Shown here: in pieces, positions 38,085-48,400 of the stretch
Layout of the letters: the number at the start of each line of letters is the position of its first letter
How positions within the stretch are numbered: position 1 is the stretch's first letter
NCBI RefSeq assembly: GCF_914271485.1
Contig: NZ_CAJZAG010000012.1
Location: 62,001 to 126,000, forward strand
Length of the DNA: 64,000 nt
Reading direction: 5' to 3'
From: Cupriavidus pampae
Lineage (GTDB): Bacteria > Pseudomonadota > Gammaproteobacteria > Burkholderiales > Burkholderiaceae
Position numbers and translations under genes: made by a program
The notes under the pieces: generated by a model
What the model was told of the DNA's origin: nothing
Database searches by the model: none
What the model saw: only the letters and a program-made list of their open reading frames with translations

Positions 38085-39649
38085 GGCTGCAGGTCCGTCC
38101 CGCGCGCTGACGCGCACGCCGTAGGCGGCGACGGTGTTTCGGGCGCCACGAACTCCTGTTCGATCACGGCCATGCGGGCCGGATCGGGCGTCAGCCCCCC
38201 GTCGGGCAGGCGCCGCACGGTGTGCGACCGGCCGTACGTCGGGCAGACCCACTCCTGCCCCACCGCCAGCGCGGCGATGGCCCGTCGGTCGGCGTCGGTG
38301 TAGCCGGCGGCGGCGCTGAAGTTCGCGGCATCGACCTCGCGCTCGCCCGGCTGCGCGAAGGTGGTATCCCACTGGGCCCGAAAGCGCATGGCAGCGACGG
38401 TGGCGATGCGGGCCTCGCGGGGCGTGCGCGCGTAATCGGCGCTCCCGCCCGACAGTTCGACGATGCGCGTGATGGCCTCTTCGCTGATCGTCGCCGAGCC
38501 GGCCGACGGGTTGCGGGGATGGAAGCCTTCGGTGCGCACCGTGATCGCGCGGCCTGCCGCGCGGTCATCCACCGTATATTTGTTGCCGACGCGCCCGGTA
38601 TGGGTCTTGCCGTCCTCGCCCGTGAATTCGATGCGCGTGCCATGCAGCAGCAGGATCGCGTCGCGGTACGGCGGCGTATCGGGCAGCACGCGCACGCGGC
38701 GCCCGTCCGGCGTGACGGTGCCCGGCGCCGCTGGCGGTGTGGGGGCCCACGTGGCCGCCAGCTCCGTGCCATCGAGCTCCAGATGCAGGAACGGCGCACG
38801 CTGGGGCGCGTCGGTGTATTGCGTCGTGTCGAACTGCAGCGCGACGAGCGGCCTGCCGGCTTCCGCGCGCACGCCCACGATAGTGGCTTCGCCGGCGTCA
38901 CGGCGATAGAGCTTCGCGCGATGGCCCACGACGAAGCCATTGAGCGCGGTCCCGGGCGCCTGCTGGTAGCGCAGCGCCGGGGCGTGCGCCGCGCCCATGT
39001 AACCCATCAGCGCGTCCGCCAGTTCCTGCGGGGTATAGCGATAGGCGCTCAGCACCGTATGGAAACCGTTCTGGGTGAAGGTCATCATCTCGCAGCTGGC
39101 CGGGGCGATCTGTTTCATCACCACAAAGCGCGTGTCGTCCAGCGCGAAGCTGAAGATCTCGCCCTCGGCCCAATGGCGGCTGCCACCGGCCCGCGCCACC
39201 AGCGCGTCGAGCGTAGGGTAGCGGCCGACCTTGGCGGGGCTCATTCCCTCGCCCTGCGCGGCCAGCACGGCGGCGATCTGCGCGTCGGACAGGCCGGCGC
39301 GCCACTGGACGCCCTCCCCGGCGAGCGCCGCCTGCTGAATGCCGTGCCACGCGGGCAGCGGACCGAGATGCGCCGCGACAAAATCCAGATACGCGGCCTC
39401 CGCGTCGCGCGCTTGCCGGCCCAGCGTCACCACCGACAGCGGGCCATGGATATCCGGGGCCCGCCGCGCGAGCGCATGCTCGTATTCGTCGCCGAGCGCG
39501 CCGAGCGCGTCATAGCCATCGATGCCGCAGCGGACATGGAACCACAGGTCATCGTGGCTGCGCAGCGGCGCCACCTCCACCCCAAGACTTTCCAGCACGG
39601 CCCGCTTGGCCTCGGGGGCCAGCACCCGTCCATAAAAGCGTTCGGTCAT
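38081..39649 (-). CDS. Large protein of unknown function, 522 residues
   Basis: Begins MTERFYGRVLAPEAK. Mixed alpha/beta with no obvious catalytic motif; a central beta-rich part includes a GEATIVGV segment and RIEFTGEDGKTHTGR, suggestive of small barrel domains. No signal or membrane segment. First gene of the 39.6-35.2 kb chain, divergent from the ligase gene, with an AT-rich promoter region upstream. Confidence 0.6.
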   Translation of the reverse strand: MTERFYGRVLAPEAKRAVLESLGVEVAPLRSHDDLWFHVRCGIDGYDALGALGDEYEHALARRAPDIHGPLSVVTLGRQARDAEAAYLDFVAAHLGPLPAWHGIQQAALAGEGVQWRAGLSDAQIAAVLAAQGEGMSPAKVGRYPTLDALVARAGGSRHWAEGEIFSFALDDTRFVVMKQIAPASCEMMTFTQNGFHTVLSAYRYTPQELADALMGYMGAAHAPALRYQQAPGTALNGFVVGHRAKLYRRDAGEATIVGVRAEAGRPLVALQFDTTQYTDAPQRAPFLHLELDGTELAATWAPTPPAAPGTVTPDGRRVRVLPDTPPYRDAILLLHGTRIEFTGEDGKTHTGRVGNKYTVDDRAAGRAITVRTEGFHPRNPSAGSATISEEAITRIVELSGGSADYARTPREARIATVAAMRFRAQWDTTFAQPGEREVDAANFSAAAGYTDADRRAIAALAVGQEWVCPTYGRSHTVRRLPDGGLTPDPARMAVIEQEFVAPETPSPPTACASARGTDLQP

Positions 39650-39837
39650 ACGCCCTCATTTCGTTTTAATGTTTATTTTCTATCCGCAATTGCGTATATC
39701 TACGAGAAATATGCACATTCACCATGGTTGGATGGTAATCGCGTATCGTGTTTGCGGCAACGCCCATACGGCGCGGTGACACGGCCCGATAGCCGATCGG
39801 CGCGGCCTGCAGGAGGCCACGGCATACTTCTGGAATA

Positions 39838-39862
39838 CTCGAACGCACGATTTGTCGTCAGC
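39838..39862. repeat. Possible degenerate dyad (copy I)
   Basis: CTCGAA followed by nine bases and TGTCGTC; one base short in the left half and degraded in the right. Ends 11 bp before the ligase start. Confidence 0.25.
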
Positions 39863-39872
39863 GGAGCCTCCC

Positions 39873-40568
39873 ATGCCACGCCGACCCTCGGTTTCCTCCG
39901 GTCCTCCTTCGCCGCCGGCGCTGGCATCGCTCGACCCGATGCTGGCCCGGTTGGTCCACCACGTGCCAGCCAGCGGGCACTGGCAATTCCAGCCAAAATT
40001 TGACGGTTACAGGCTACTGGCCGATACCGCGCCCCTCGCGGGCGCCGCGCCAGCCAAAGGTCGCAGGGCCGCGCCCGTGGCCCTGCGCACCCGCTACGGT
40101 GCGGATGCCACCCCGTGGTTTCCGGAGCTGCATCCGATACTGGCGAGCCTTGGCGGGCGCCACGTGCTCGACGGCGAGGTGACGGTGCTCGACGCACGGG
40201 GCGTGAGCGACTTCAACCGGCTGCATGCCCGCGCGCTGCGGCGCGGCTGGGTGCCGGGATGCGACCCGGTGGTGTACGCCGTGTTCGACCTGCTGGTGCA
40301 TGACGGCCTCGACATTCGCGTCCTGCCCCTCGAAGCCCGGCGGGCGCGCCTGAAAGCCCTGCTGGCCGGCACCCCGCAACTGCTGTACGTCGACGACACC
40401 TCCGACGCCACTGCCCTCTGGGCGCTGGTGCTGGCGATGCAACTGGAGGGGATGGTCGGCAAGCGGCTGGGCAGCCCTTACGTGGCCGGCGCCTCTGCCG
40501 ACTGGATCAAAATCAAGCGTCCGGGCGCCATCGCCCCGGGCCGCTTCCGGCGGGAATTGGGAGCGTAG
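39873..40568 (+). CDS. ATP-dependent DNA ligase, nucleotidyltransferase core
   Basis: 231 residues; GGAG six bases before MPRRPSVSS. Ligase motifs in order: I, PKFDGYR with Lys42 for AMP attachment (KxDG); III, VLDGEV; IIIa, YAVFDLL; IV, EGMVGKR; V, WIKIKRPG. The protein stops right after motif V, so the C-terminal OB-fold of normal ligases is missing, as in some LigD-type or phage minimal ligases. It may need a partner or have weak activity. Confidence 0.85.
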   Translation: MPRRPSVSSGPPSPPALASLDPMLARLVHHVPASGHWQFQPKFDGYRLLADTAPLAGAAPAKGRRAAPVALRTRYGADATPWFPELHPILASLGGRHVLDGEVTVLDARGVSDFNRLHARALRRGWVPGCDPVVYAVFDLLVHDGLDIRVLPLEARRARLKALLAGTPQLLYVDDTSDATALWALVLAMQLEGMVGKRLGSPYVAGASADWIKIKRPGAIAPGRFRRELGA

Positions 40569-40692
40569 TGCCCTCCCGCACTCCCCCGCCGCGCGCCGAG
40601 GCAAGCTACGTGGGCTCACCCTCGGGATCCGGTGCCCCATGCGGCATAGAGGACACGGCGCAGGCGCGCACCCTTGACCCCATCGAAACGAC

Positions 40693-40730
40693 AAGGCCGG
40701 CGGACGCGCATGCGCACCGCCGGCCTTTTC
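40693..40730. terminator. Bidirectional intrinsic terminator
   Basis: AAGGCCGGCGG/CCGCCGGCCTT stem with an ACGCGCATGCGCA loop. Lies between convergent genes (ligase and the 406-residue gene). Confidence 0.85.
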
Positions 40731-40777
40731 TGCGCCGTCATCCGTGGGCCGCTGGGCGGCCCCGCTCGGCTCGTCCG

Positions 40778-41998
40778 CTACATCGCCAAGCCCGGTGCCG
40801 TTTGCACCGCTGGCACAGCCGTCGGTGCCGCACGCAGACGGGCGGCGCGCTGGTGCATCTCGCGGTTGACGTCGGACAGCACGCTCGCGGCGCGCATGCC
40901 CCCCAGTTCCGTACCCACCGTGTAGCGCAGGAACGCACGATAGCCCGACAGCGTCTCCGGCAGAGCCTGATCGAGATTGATGTCCAGCAGCAGCGTCCGG
41001 CTGTCCACCCGGCTATCCTGAAAGGCATAGAGCTCCGCCGGGAACGTATCCCGATGCTCTTCCAACTGGCGCAGCGCCGCTGGATCCACCTTGGCGGGGA
41101 AGCGCCCCTCGTTGTCGTTGTAGACCCCCAGCTCCACGCCCAAGCTCTGCAGGAAGCTGCGTTCGCTCTCGCTGGCGGCGATATAGCCATAGTGCGTGGT
41201 CGGGGCCGTCGTACGGCCCAGATCCGCGAGTAGCGACGACGCACGGCCGGCCGGCGCGAAGCCGCCCAGTGTGGTGCCCACCCGGGGCATGCCGGGCTTG
41301 CCGATCAACCCCGTCGGCGCCAGCGCCGCCAGATTGACGTCCGGCAACTCCGAGAGCCGCGCCATAAGCCGCGCGGCGGCCGTATGTGGCGCGACGGCGT
41401 TGCGCTGCACATAGGTCACAAACGCCGGCGTGGCCGCGCCGCGCAGGATCTGCTTGACGGCCTTCACGTGCTCCGGACCAGAGAAGCCCGTGCTGCTCAT
41501 CTGGGCCACGATCGCCTCAGCACGCCGCTCGTGCCCTGCAACCAGATCCCGGGTGCGCCGGTAGAGACGCGTCAGCAGGCCCCCTTCTGCGTCACGGGCA
41601 TAGCCGGCGGCCATTTCATCGTGCGAGGCCTCCGACACCATGTAGCGGGTGCGATCGAGCTCTTCCTCGGTCAGGAAGGATCGGGCCTGATGCACGAGCA
41701 ACCGTGCCGCCGCCACAGCGAGCGAGCCCATCCATACCGCATTAGCCAACGGGATCGTCACCGGCGCGGTCGACGCCGCCAGCATACCCAGCGCAGCAAT
41801 GCTGCCACCGACCGCCGCCACCGCTGCGACGGAATGGACCTTGTCGGTCTGCTCGCGCAACGAGACCATGCGTTCGTAAGCGGCTTCATGGCGGGCCGCG
41901 AAATGGGCGTGCAGGTCTTTGGCAGACGCCCTGACAGACGGCGGCGTCATCTGTTCGACAATACCGCCGAGCTTGTCGTTGAGTGCGACAAAATTCAT
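40778..41998 (-). CDS. Membrane-associated protein, 406 residues
   Basis: Soluble helical N-terminus, then two adjoining hydrophobic segments (about residues 55-75 and 85-103), and a long cytosolic part rich in Ala/Arg. Contains SSTGFSGPEHVKAV. Last gene of the minus-strand block that includes the giant protein. Family unknown. Confidence 0.6.
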   Translation of the reverse strand: MNFVALNDKLGGIVEQMTPPSVRASAKDLHAHFAARHEAAYERMVSLREQTDKVHSVAAVAAVGGSIAALGMLAASTAPVTIPLANAVWMGSLAVAAARLLVHQARSFLTEEELDRTRYMVSEASHDEMAAGYARDAEGGLLTRLYRRTRDLVAGHERRAEAIVAQMSSTGFSGPEHVKAVKQILRGAATPAFVTYVQRNAVAPHTAAARLMARLSELPDVNLAALAPTGLIGKPGMPRVGTTLGGFAPAGRASSLLADLGRTTAPTTHYGYIAASESERSFLQSLGVELGVYNDNEGRFPAKVDPAALRQLEEHRDTFPAELYAFQDSRVDSRTLLLDINLDQALPETLSGYRAFLRYTVGTELGGMRAASVLSDVNREMHQRAARLRAAPTAVPAVQTAPGLAM

Positions 41999-42013
41999 CT
42001 GTGGCTCCCCGTC

Positions 42014-42430
42014 TCAGGCGGCTACGGCGGCAAACACCGCATCCGCGAGCGCATCGCTGGTAGCGATGAGCGCCGCCACCTCGGCGTCATCGGCCGGCAG
42101 CACGAGCGCCGTCACCGACTGGCGCACCAGCATCAGCGCTTCGGTATGCTCGATAACACGGGCCACCACCGATTCGGCCGCCGCGATCTGCTCGCCCGGC
42201 ATCTCGGGCATCTTGCGCACCGCATCGAGCACGGTGTCGCCGGCGCTGCGCAGGCGCGCCAGTACGCGCTGCATGTTGGCCGCCGCGTCGACCACCTGCT
42301 TGACCAGCTGGTCATCGGGTTCGCGGCCCTGTGCGGCCAGCACATCGAGCACGATCTGCGCCGTCACGGGCAGGTCCACGGGGGGCACGGTGGCTGCGGC
42401 CGCCGTGCTCTGAGAAGCATTCTGGATCAT
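42014..42430 (-). CDS. Hypothetical helical protein, 138 residues
   Basis: Starts MIQNASQSTAAA with AGGAGA upstream. Ala/Val-rich helical protein without a clear membrane segment. Lies 38 bp after the giant gene, same strand; likely co-transcribed. Family unknown. Confidence 0.6.
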   Translation of the reverse strand: MIQNASQSTAAAATVPPVDLPVTAQIVLDVLAAQGREPDDQLVKQVVDAAANMQRVLARLRSAGDTVLDAVRKMPEMPGEQIAAAESVVARVIEHTEALMLVRQSVTALVLPADDAEVAALIATSDALADAVFAAVAA

Positions 42431-42468
42431 GGTCTCTCCTATCGAATGGGGAAGTAAAACGGCGGCAG

Positions 42469-45400
42469 TCATGCCGCCAGTTCGGCCGGTTGGGCTTCCC
42501 GGTCGAGCTCGTTGCGCACCTTGCGCAGCAACGACCGGTCTTTCATGAAGAACTTCACGTTATGGTGTTCCGTCAGGTATTCGATCACCGCTTCCACACG
42601 ATGCGGCGCGATCACCGCGCGCATCCCGCCGTTGGAGGACTTGAAATCGAGCGCGAAGCGATTCTTCGCCTCCTCACCTTTGATGAGCGACAGTACTGGG
42701 TCAAGGAAAAACTGGCCGCCCCGCAGGCTGGACCCGGGCACCCGCAGCACGGCGTCGCCGGTGCGATCCTTGTAGACCACCACCGTCTGTTTGTCGTCGA
42801 GCTTGGCAATGCCCGACGGATCGTTCCCCACGGGCTGATGCTGCATCACTTTGGCAATCAGCGCCGGGTCGCGCAGCCGTTCGGCCAGCGACAGCAGCAG
42901 GTCGGTCGACACTGTCGAATGCACCATGATCCCGTGCTGACGCTTACCCGATTCATCGGTGTAGACGATCTTGCGGCCCAGATGCTCGCGCAGGTTCAGC
43001 GCCGTGGCTTCGAACAGGTTGCCGTCCAGCACCCGGACACGACGGGTCACAATGCCGTTCTCGGCCGCATCGAACGCTTCGCGGGCTTCGTAGTGTTCCC
43101 GGAAGCCCATCACTTCGAGATCAATCCCTTCGGCATACAGCGAACTGAGCGTCTTGGGTGACACGACGTCGCTGCCCGGCTGCAACGTATGGACCATGAA
43201 GCTGCTCGGGCGCGACATGTCCTCGGTCTTCTTTGGCAACGCATACCAGAGCACCACATGCGGCAGCGCCACACCGGATAGATCCTTCTCATAGAACACG
43301 GACCCCCGGCCCAGCACTTCGAGGTTGCGCTCCATCCAGTCCAGCTTGTCCGCGAGCTTGCGCGTCTCGTTGTGCTTGCCTTCCTTGTCCGGCGCGGCGG
43401 CCAGTGCCGCCTCGACGCTATCAAACTTCTTGCCCGTTACCTGTTGCAGCAACATCTGGCGGCAGTCGCGCAGGTATTTCACGATATGGGCAGCCGCGCC
43501 TTGCCCGTGATCCCGCGCGTCGGTCGCCGCCATCTTGGCATCGACTTCAGGTGCGCGCACGGCTTTCATCACGTGCTCGTATTCGAGCGTCGAGAGGTAC
43601 ACCGGCTTGTTGAACATCGACGACGTCGCAGCGGCCGCCGCCGGGGCGCTTGCGCCCATGTAGACGTCCTGCTGCGTCATCCGCGCACGCCAGTCGTGAC
43701 ACACCACCTCCAGCGGGTTGCGGCCTTCGGCCTTCAACTGGTCCAGCCGCTCGGTGAAGCGTGCCTGCAGATCTTCGTACAGGGCGAACTGCTCGGCCGA
43801 ACGCAGCAGCGTCATATGGCCCGTGAGCGACTTCACATACCACAGCGGACCCTTGGCCCAGCCTTCGCCATCTTCGGGCATATTGATGTCCAGCTTCTGC
43901 GCCAGCCCCGGGTCCGCGCGCAGCATGAAGTAGGCCACTTCATCGCCCACCACATTCAGCAGATCCGGCACGGTCTTGATGAGATCCTTGCTGTCGCGGT
44001 TGGCCACCGTGCTCGACGTGAGCGAGCGGTTGGCGTTGTTGAACATCATGGCCAGCCGGTCATCGGCCGGCAGGCCCGTCAGCGGAATCACGTACTCGGG
44101 GCGCTTGACCGAGCCCGTACGATCGTGCCGGCCGTCCATCTGGCGCTCCTGCGTGATGTCCTGCTGCATCTCGGCCTTAATCATCCGCCGCGCGCGCAGG
44201 TCCTTGCCCGTGGCCGGGCTCGCGTGCAGCGAGATCCCGGTGCTGCCCGAGGAGGTCAGCACGATCACATCGGCGTTGGGTTCGCCGTTGTTGAAGTCGC
44301 GCACGGCACGGTTGATGCGCGTCGGGTCGGTACGTCCCGGTACCGGCTCGATTGCCACGCGGCCGTTCTCCATCGTACGCGCCTGCAGACCCCGGCCCGA
44401 CACCTCGGCCATCGTGTAGCCATGCTTGGCCAAGCCTTCGCGCAGATAGTCGATCGGCGTGAGCGGCAGATCGTCCGGCAGCGCGTCGATCATGGCTTCC
44501 AGACGCTTCGTCACCCGCTCGATTTCCTTGCCGGTGGCCATGCGCGTCGAAACTTCGCCGTACCGGCTCGTGACCTTGATTTCCAAGATCCGTTGCAGCG
44601 TACGACGCATGTAGTCGCGGAAGGTAAGCGGATGCTCCAGCGTCACCGTACCCAGATCTTTCTTGCGGCGGCCAGCGTCGGCCTCGTGGGCCGGGGCAAG
44701 TTCCTCCAGATATTCCTTGAGCAGGCTCTCGCCGGTACGACGCAAGGCAATGATCGGCTTCACATCTTCCTGCAGCGACTTCACCGCCAGATCCAGCACG
44801 TCCGGCAGTTTGAGCGCCAGCAGCAGCTGACCCGTCAGGGCATGCAGGCGGGACCCGAAATTCAGATTGGTAGCGCCCATGCGTGCGCCTTCTCGCTCCG
44901 ATTCGGGGATGCTCTTGAGTTCCTTGGTGAATTCGCGGTTGATGTTACGTACGACCGTGCCCACGTCGCCCGACAGGAAAGCCATGCCCGAGAGAATGTC
45001 AGCCACCTGATCGGAGATTTCGAGATTACGCTCGCGGCGCGGCGACAGGTAGAAGTCCTTGACGACGTTGCTGCTGTCGAGTTCGCGCGAGATCAGGCAG
45101 CCCCGCGCGGCAATTTCGAAGTTGAGCGCCTCCTGCAGCGACAGCGGATCGCTGGCGACCGCTTCGAGCAGCTCCTCGGTGTTGACCCCCTTGGGCAGAA
45201 TGGCACTGTAGAGCTTCAGGTTCTTCGCGCCCTTGATCGGCGTGCCCGACGAGTACAGCACACGGCCCCCACGATTGGAGGAGATCGAGATCATCGCGTC
45301 GAGGTTCTCACCCGTGTTGCTCGCGCCGGCACCGTTGTGCGACTCGTCGAGCAGCATCGTGAGCGGGTAGCGTTCGGCCAGCTGCAGCATGTAGCGGGAC

Positions 45401-48400
45401 GTCAAGTGCGACGCCGGACGGCGTGACACCTGCGCATAGGTCATCAGGATGATGTCGGTGCCCGGGGGCAGCTCGCCGGCTTCGGCGTAGCGCCGGTAAT
45501 CCTCGCGTCGCATCGAGCGGACCACGACGTCGCCGTTCGCGTCGGTGGTCTTCGCGCCATCGTTCACGATGAGCGGGTTCTTGAACAGGTCGCGGCTTTC
45601 CACGGCGACCATGTCGCGCTCAAGGAAGTCGGTGAAGAGGTTCTGCGTGACCGTCACGAAGACCGGGATACGCCCTTCGAGCTTTTCGCGGCGCGCGACC
45701 AGCGCGAGCACGCGGCCCTTGCCGGCGCCCATCTTGTCGGCCAGCAGGAACCCGAGCTTCTTGTCGTGCGCCGCGAAAATCAGCGCCAGCGCATCGATCT
45801 GCTCCGGCTTCATCTTCATGCGTTCCAGATCGCTCAGCTCGAACTGGAGGCAACGGCAGACGTAGTCATCGATCTCGCCAAAATCCGCCCGCACCTGTGC
45901 GAGCGCCGCATACACCGGCCCGGACAGATTCGCCGGAATCATCATGCTGGCTTCGCCGATGTTCGAGTACGGCACGTACGGTTGCTGGAATTCGTTCTCC
46001 TCGCGACCGTCTTCGACAAACTCGCCTTCGGGCAGATCCGGTACCAGCAAGGCGTCGAGCGATTCATCGATCAGCGCCGCGTCGGCCGCCGCAGCGGCGT
46101 CGCCTTCCAGCGCATCAACGGCGCCCGGTACCGTGGCCGCTTCCGGCAGGCCTGTGGGGGCATCCAGTGCGTGCCGCTGCAAGTCTTGCACGGCCGGCAC
46201 CGCGCCCGCCGGCATCTTGATCTCCACGCCAGCCTGCAGGCCCAGCAGGTGCTCGGCGTAATCCATGCCGGTCTTCAGCAGATCGCGCTCGTCGAAGAAG
46301 GCATTACGCGCATCCGACAGGCGACGCATGCCATCCGGTGCCAGCGTAATGCGATGGCCTTCGGCCACCATCCGGCGGATGTGGTCACGCAGCGTCGCCG
46401 GCCGGCCGCTTAGCGTATAGGTGCGCTGCAGCGTGGCGACAATCTTGCCACGACGCTGTGGCGTTTCAGCGTCACCAAAGCCATCGATATCCTGCGCGTC
46501 GAGGCGCGCGCGTTCGGCGGCCGCCTCGCGGTCGGCCTGCGCCGCGCGACGTACCGCCATGTCCTTGGCTTGGCGCGTATCCAGCGCAATGCGCGCCTCC
46601 AGATCCGCCCGGTCGACCAGCGGACCCCCCATGGTCCGTCCGTTCAGATGCGTCTGGTAGCGCTCGGGATTGCCCCGATAGTAGCCAACGATTTCCACCT
46701 CGCCGGCGGCCGATTGCCACTTGCGGCCAAGGTTGGCATCGTCCTGCGTGTCTCCCGCCGGCTCCACGACTTCTGCACGTTCCACGCTGTCCCAGAACGT
46801 ATCGAATGCGGCCATCAGTACGGTGCGGGAAACGCCGCGCTGCAGGCCCAGCTGGGCATAAAGTGCGGCGCGATCGCTGTCGACGGCGCCGGAGAATGCG
46901 GTCATCAACGCCTGACGGAAGAGGGACCGTTCCTTCGTCGTCTGGGCCAGCCGCATCGCTTCGGCCACCAGCGGCGATCCAGTGTGCGGCTTCGCAGAAA
47001 TGGGTACGGTCCCTGTGCCGCTGGATGCGTCAGCGAGATCGACGTCGGCGTCGCCATCTTCGCTGTCGCGTAGCCCGGCTTGTGCCGTCAATGGGGTCAC
47101 CTCCGGCCAGCCCTTGGCCGCGAAGGCGCGCAGTGCGCCGTAGGTGTGACCCTCGCCCCGATTCAGGTCGTTGATCTTGTGGACCAGTATCTCCATGCGC
47201 TCGGCCTCATCGAGCGCCATGTAGTTGGTGTGATAGCGTGCCGGCTCGGCCTGCAGCGCCATCGCCGCCAGCACGGACTCTTCCGCCGCGAACAGCACGT
47301 GTGCGTCCAGTCGCGCGTTCTCGTCTAGGTAACGCTCGGCCATGCTGGAGGCGAGGTCGATGGCCGCGTAGAAGCGGCCGTGCGCAAACTCCCCGTTTTC
47401 CACATGCTCGTCGCCCAGCAGCGGGCGCGGCGCGTTCATGACGATCCACCCGGGCGGCAGGTCCTTGAATGGCGACATGGTGGCCACGACGCCGCGCATG
47501 CCATCCACACGCGTTTGCAGCGCCAAGGCCTGCGGACTCGCGACCGCTTCCAGCGGCGCCTGCAGGTCCGGATAGTCGGCCAGCACATGGGCCGGTACCG
47601 GCTTGCCCTCTGCGAGCGCCTTGCGCACGACATCCTCGTGGGTGACGCGGTTGCCCTCCAGCACCCAGTCGCGTGCCTGCTCGTCGCCGCGCATTGCGCG
47701 ATGGTGGAACCACTCGGTCACCCCATAGGCAAGCCGCGCCTTTTCGCCGATCCGCTCGGCTTCCGCGCCGCCGGGATGGCTGCCCATCAAGGCGGTGCGG
47801 CCCAGCGCCGCCTGTGCCGCCAGCCACTGCGCCCCCGTCATGGCCCACGGCGCCACCTTGGCAGGGCCGGGAGCCGATGCCGCCTCGGGCTGGGCGAGTT
47901 CCGCGCCCAGCGGCGCCAATGGTTCGCTTGCATCGATCGCCTGACGCGCCGCCTCGATGGCTTCATCGACCAAGGCGGCCACTTCCGCATCCCCGGGTCG
48001 GGCGTCCTTTACGCTCTGGACACTGCCGGCCAACAGTTCCAGCTGGGTCAACAGATTGCGGCGCATGCCTTCGGATCCGATGGGCTTGCCATTGCCCGGA
48101 TGTATGCCCTTGGCCAAGCTCTCCGCAAGGGTGCGCAGGTCCGGCAGATCGACCTCCAAGGTGCGCAGCGCTTCCTCGCCGTCGTTGTCCGGCGCGGCAA
48201 GTGCGCCCGTAGCGTCCGCGACTGCGGCGAGCAGGCGCTGATCGAAGTCAGACGCCGGCGGCTCGACGTTGGGCTGGGCGGCCGGGCCGGCCTTGCGCTT
48301 GCCCTGCTCGACCGCGCGCGCAATGGCATTCTTGATGGCCAGTGCATCGGTCGTGAAGTGAATGATATTCCTGCCACGTTTGGCTTCCACTGTCACGACA

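Noticed and set aside
38222..40003. 593-codon plus-strand frame
   Set aside because: Antisense of the 522-residue gene running into the ligase promoter in the wrong frame.
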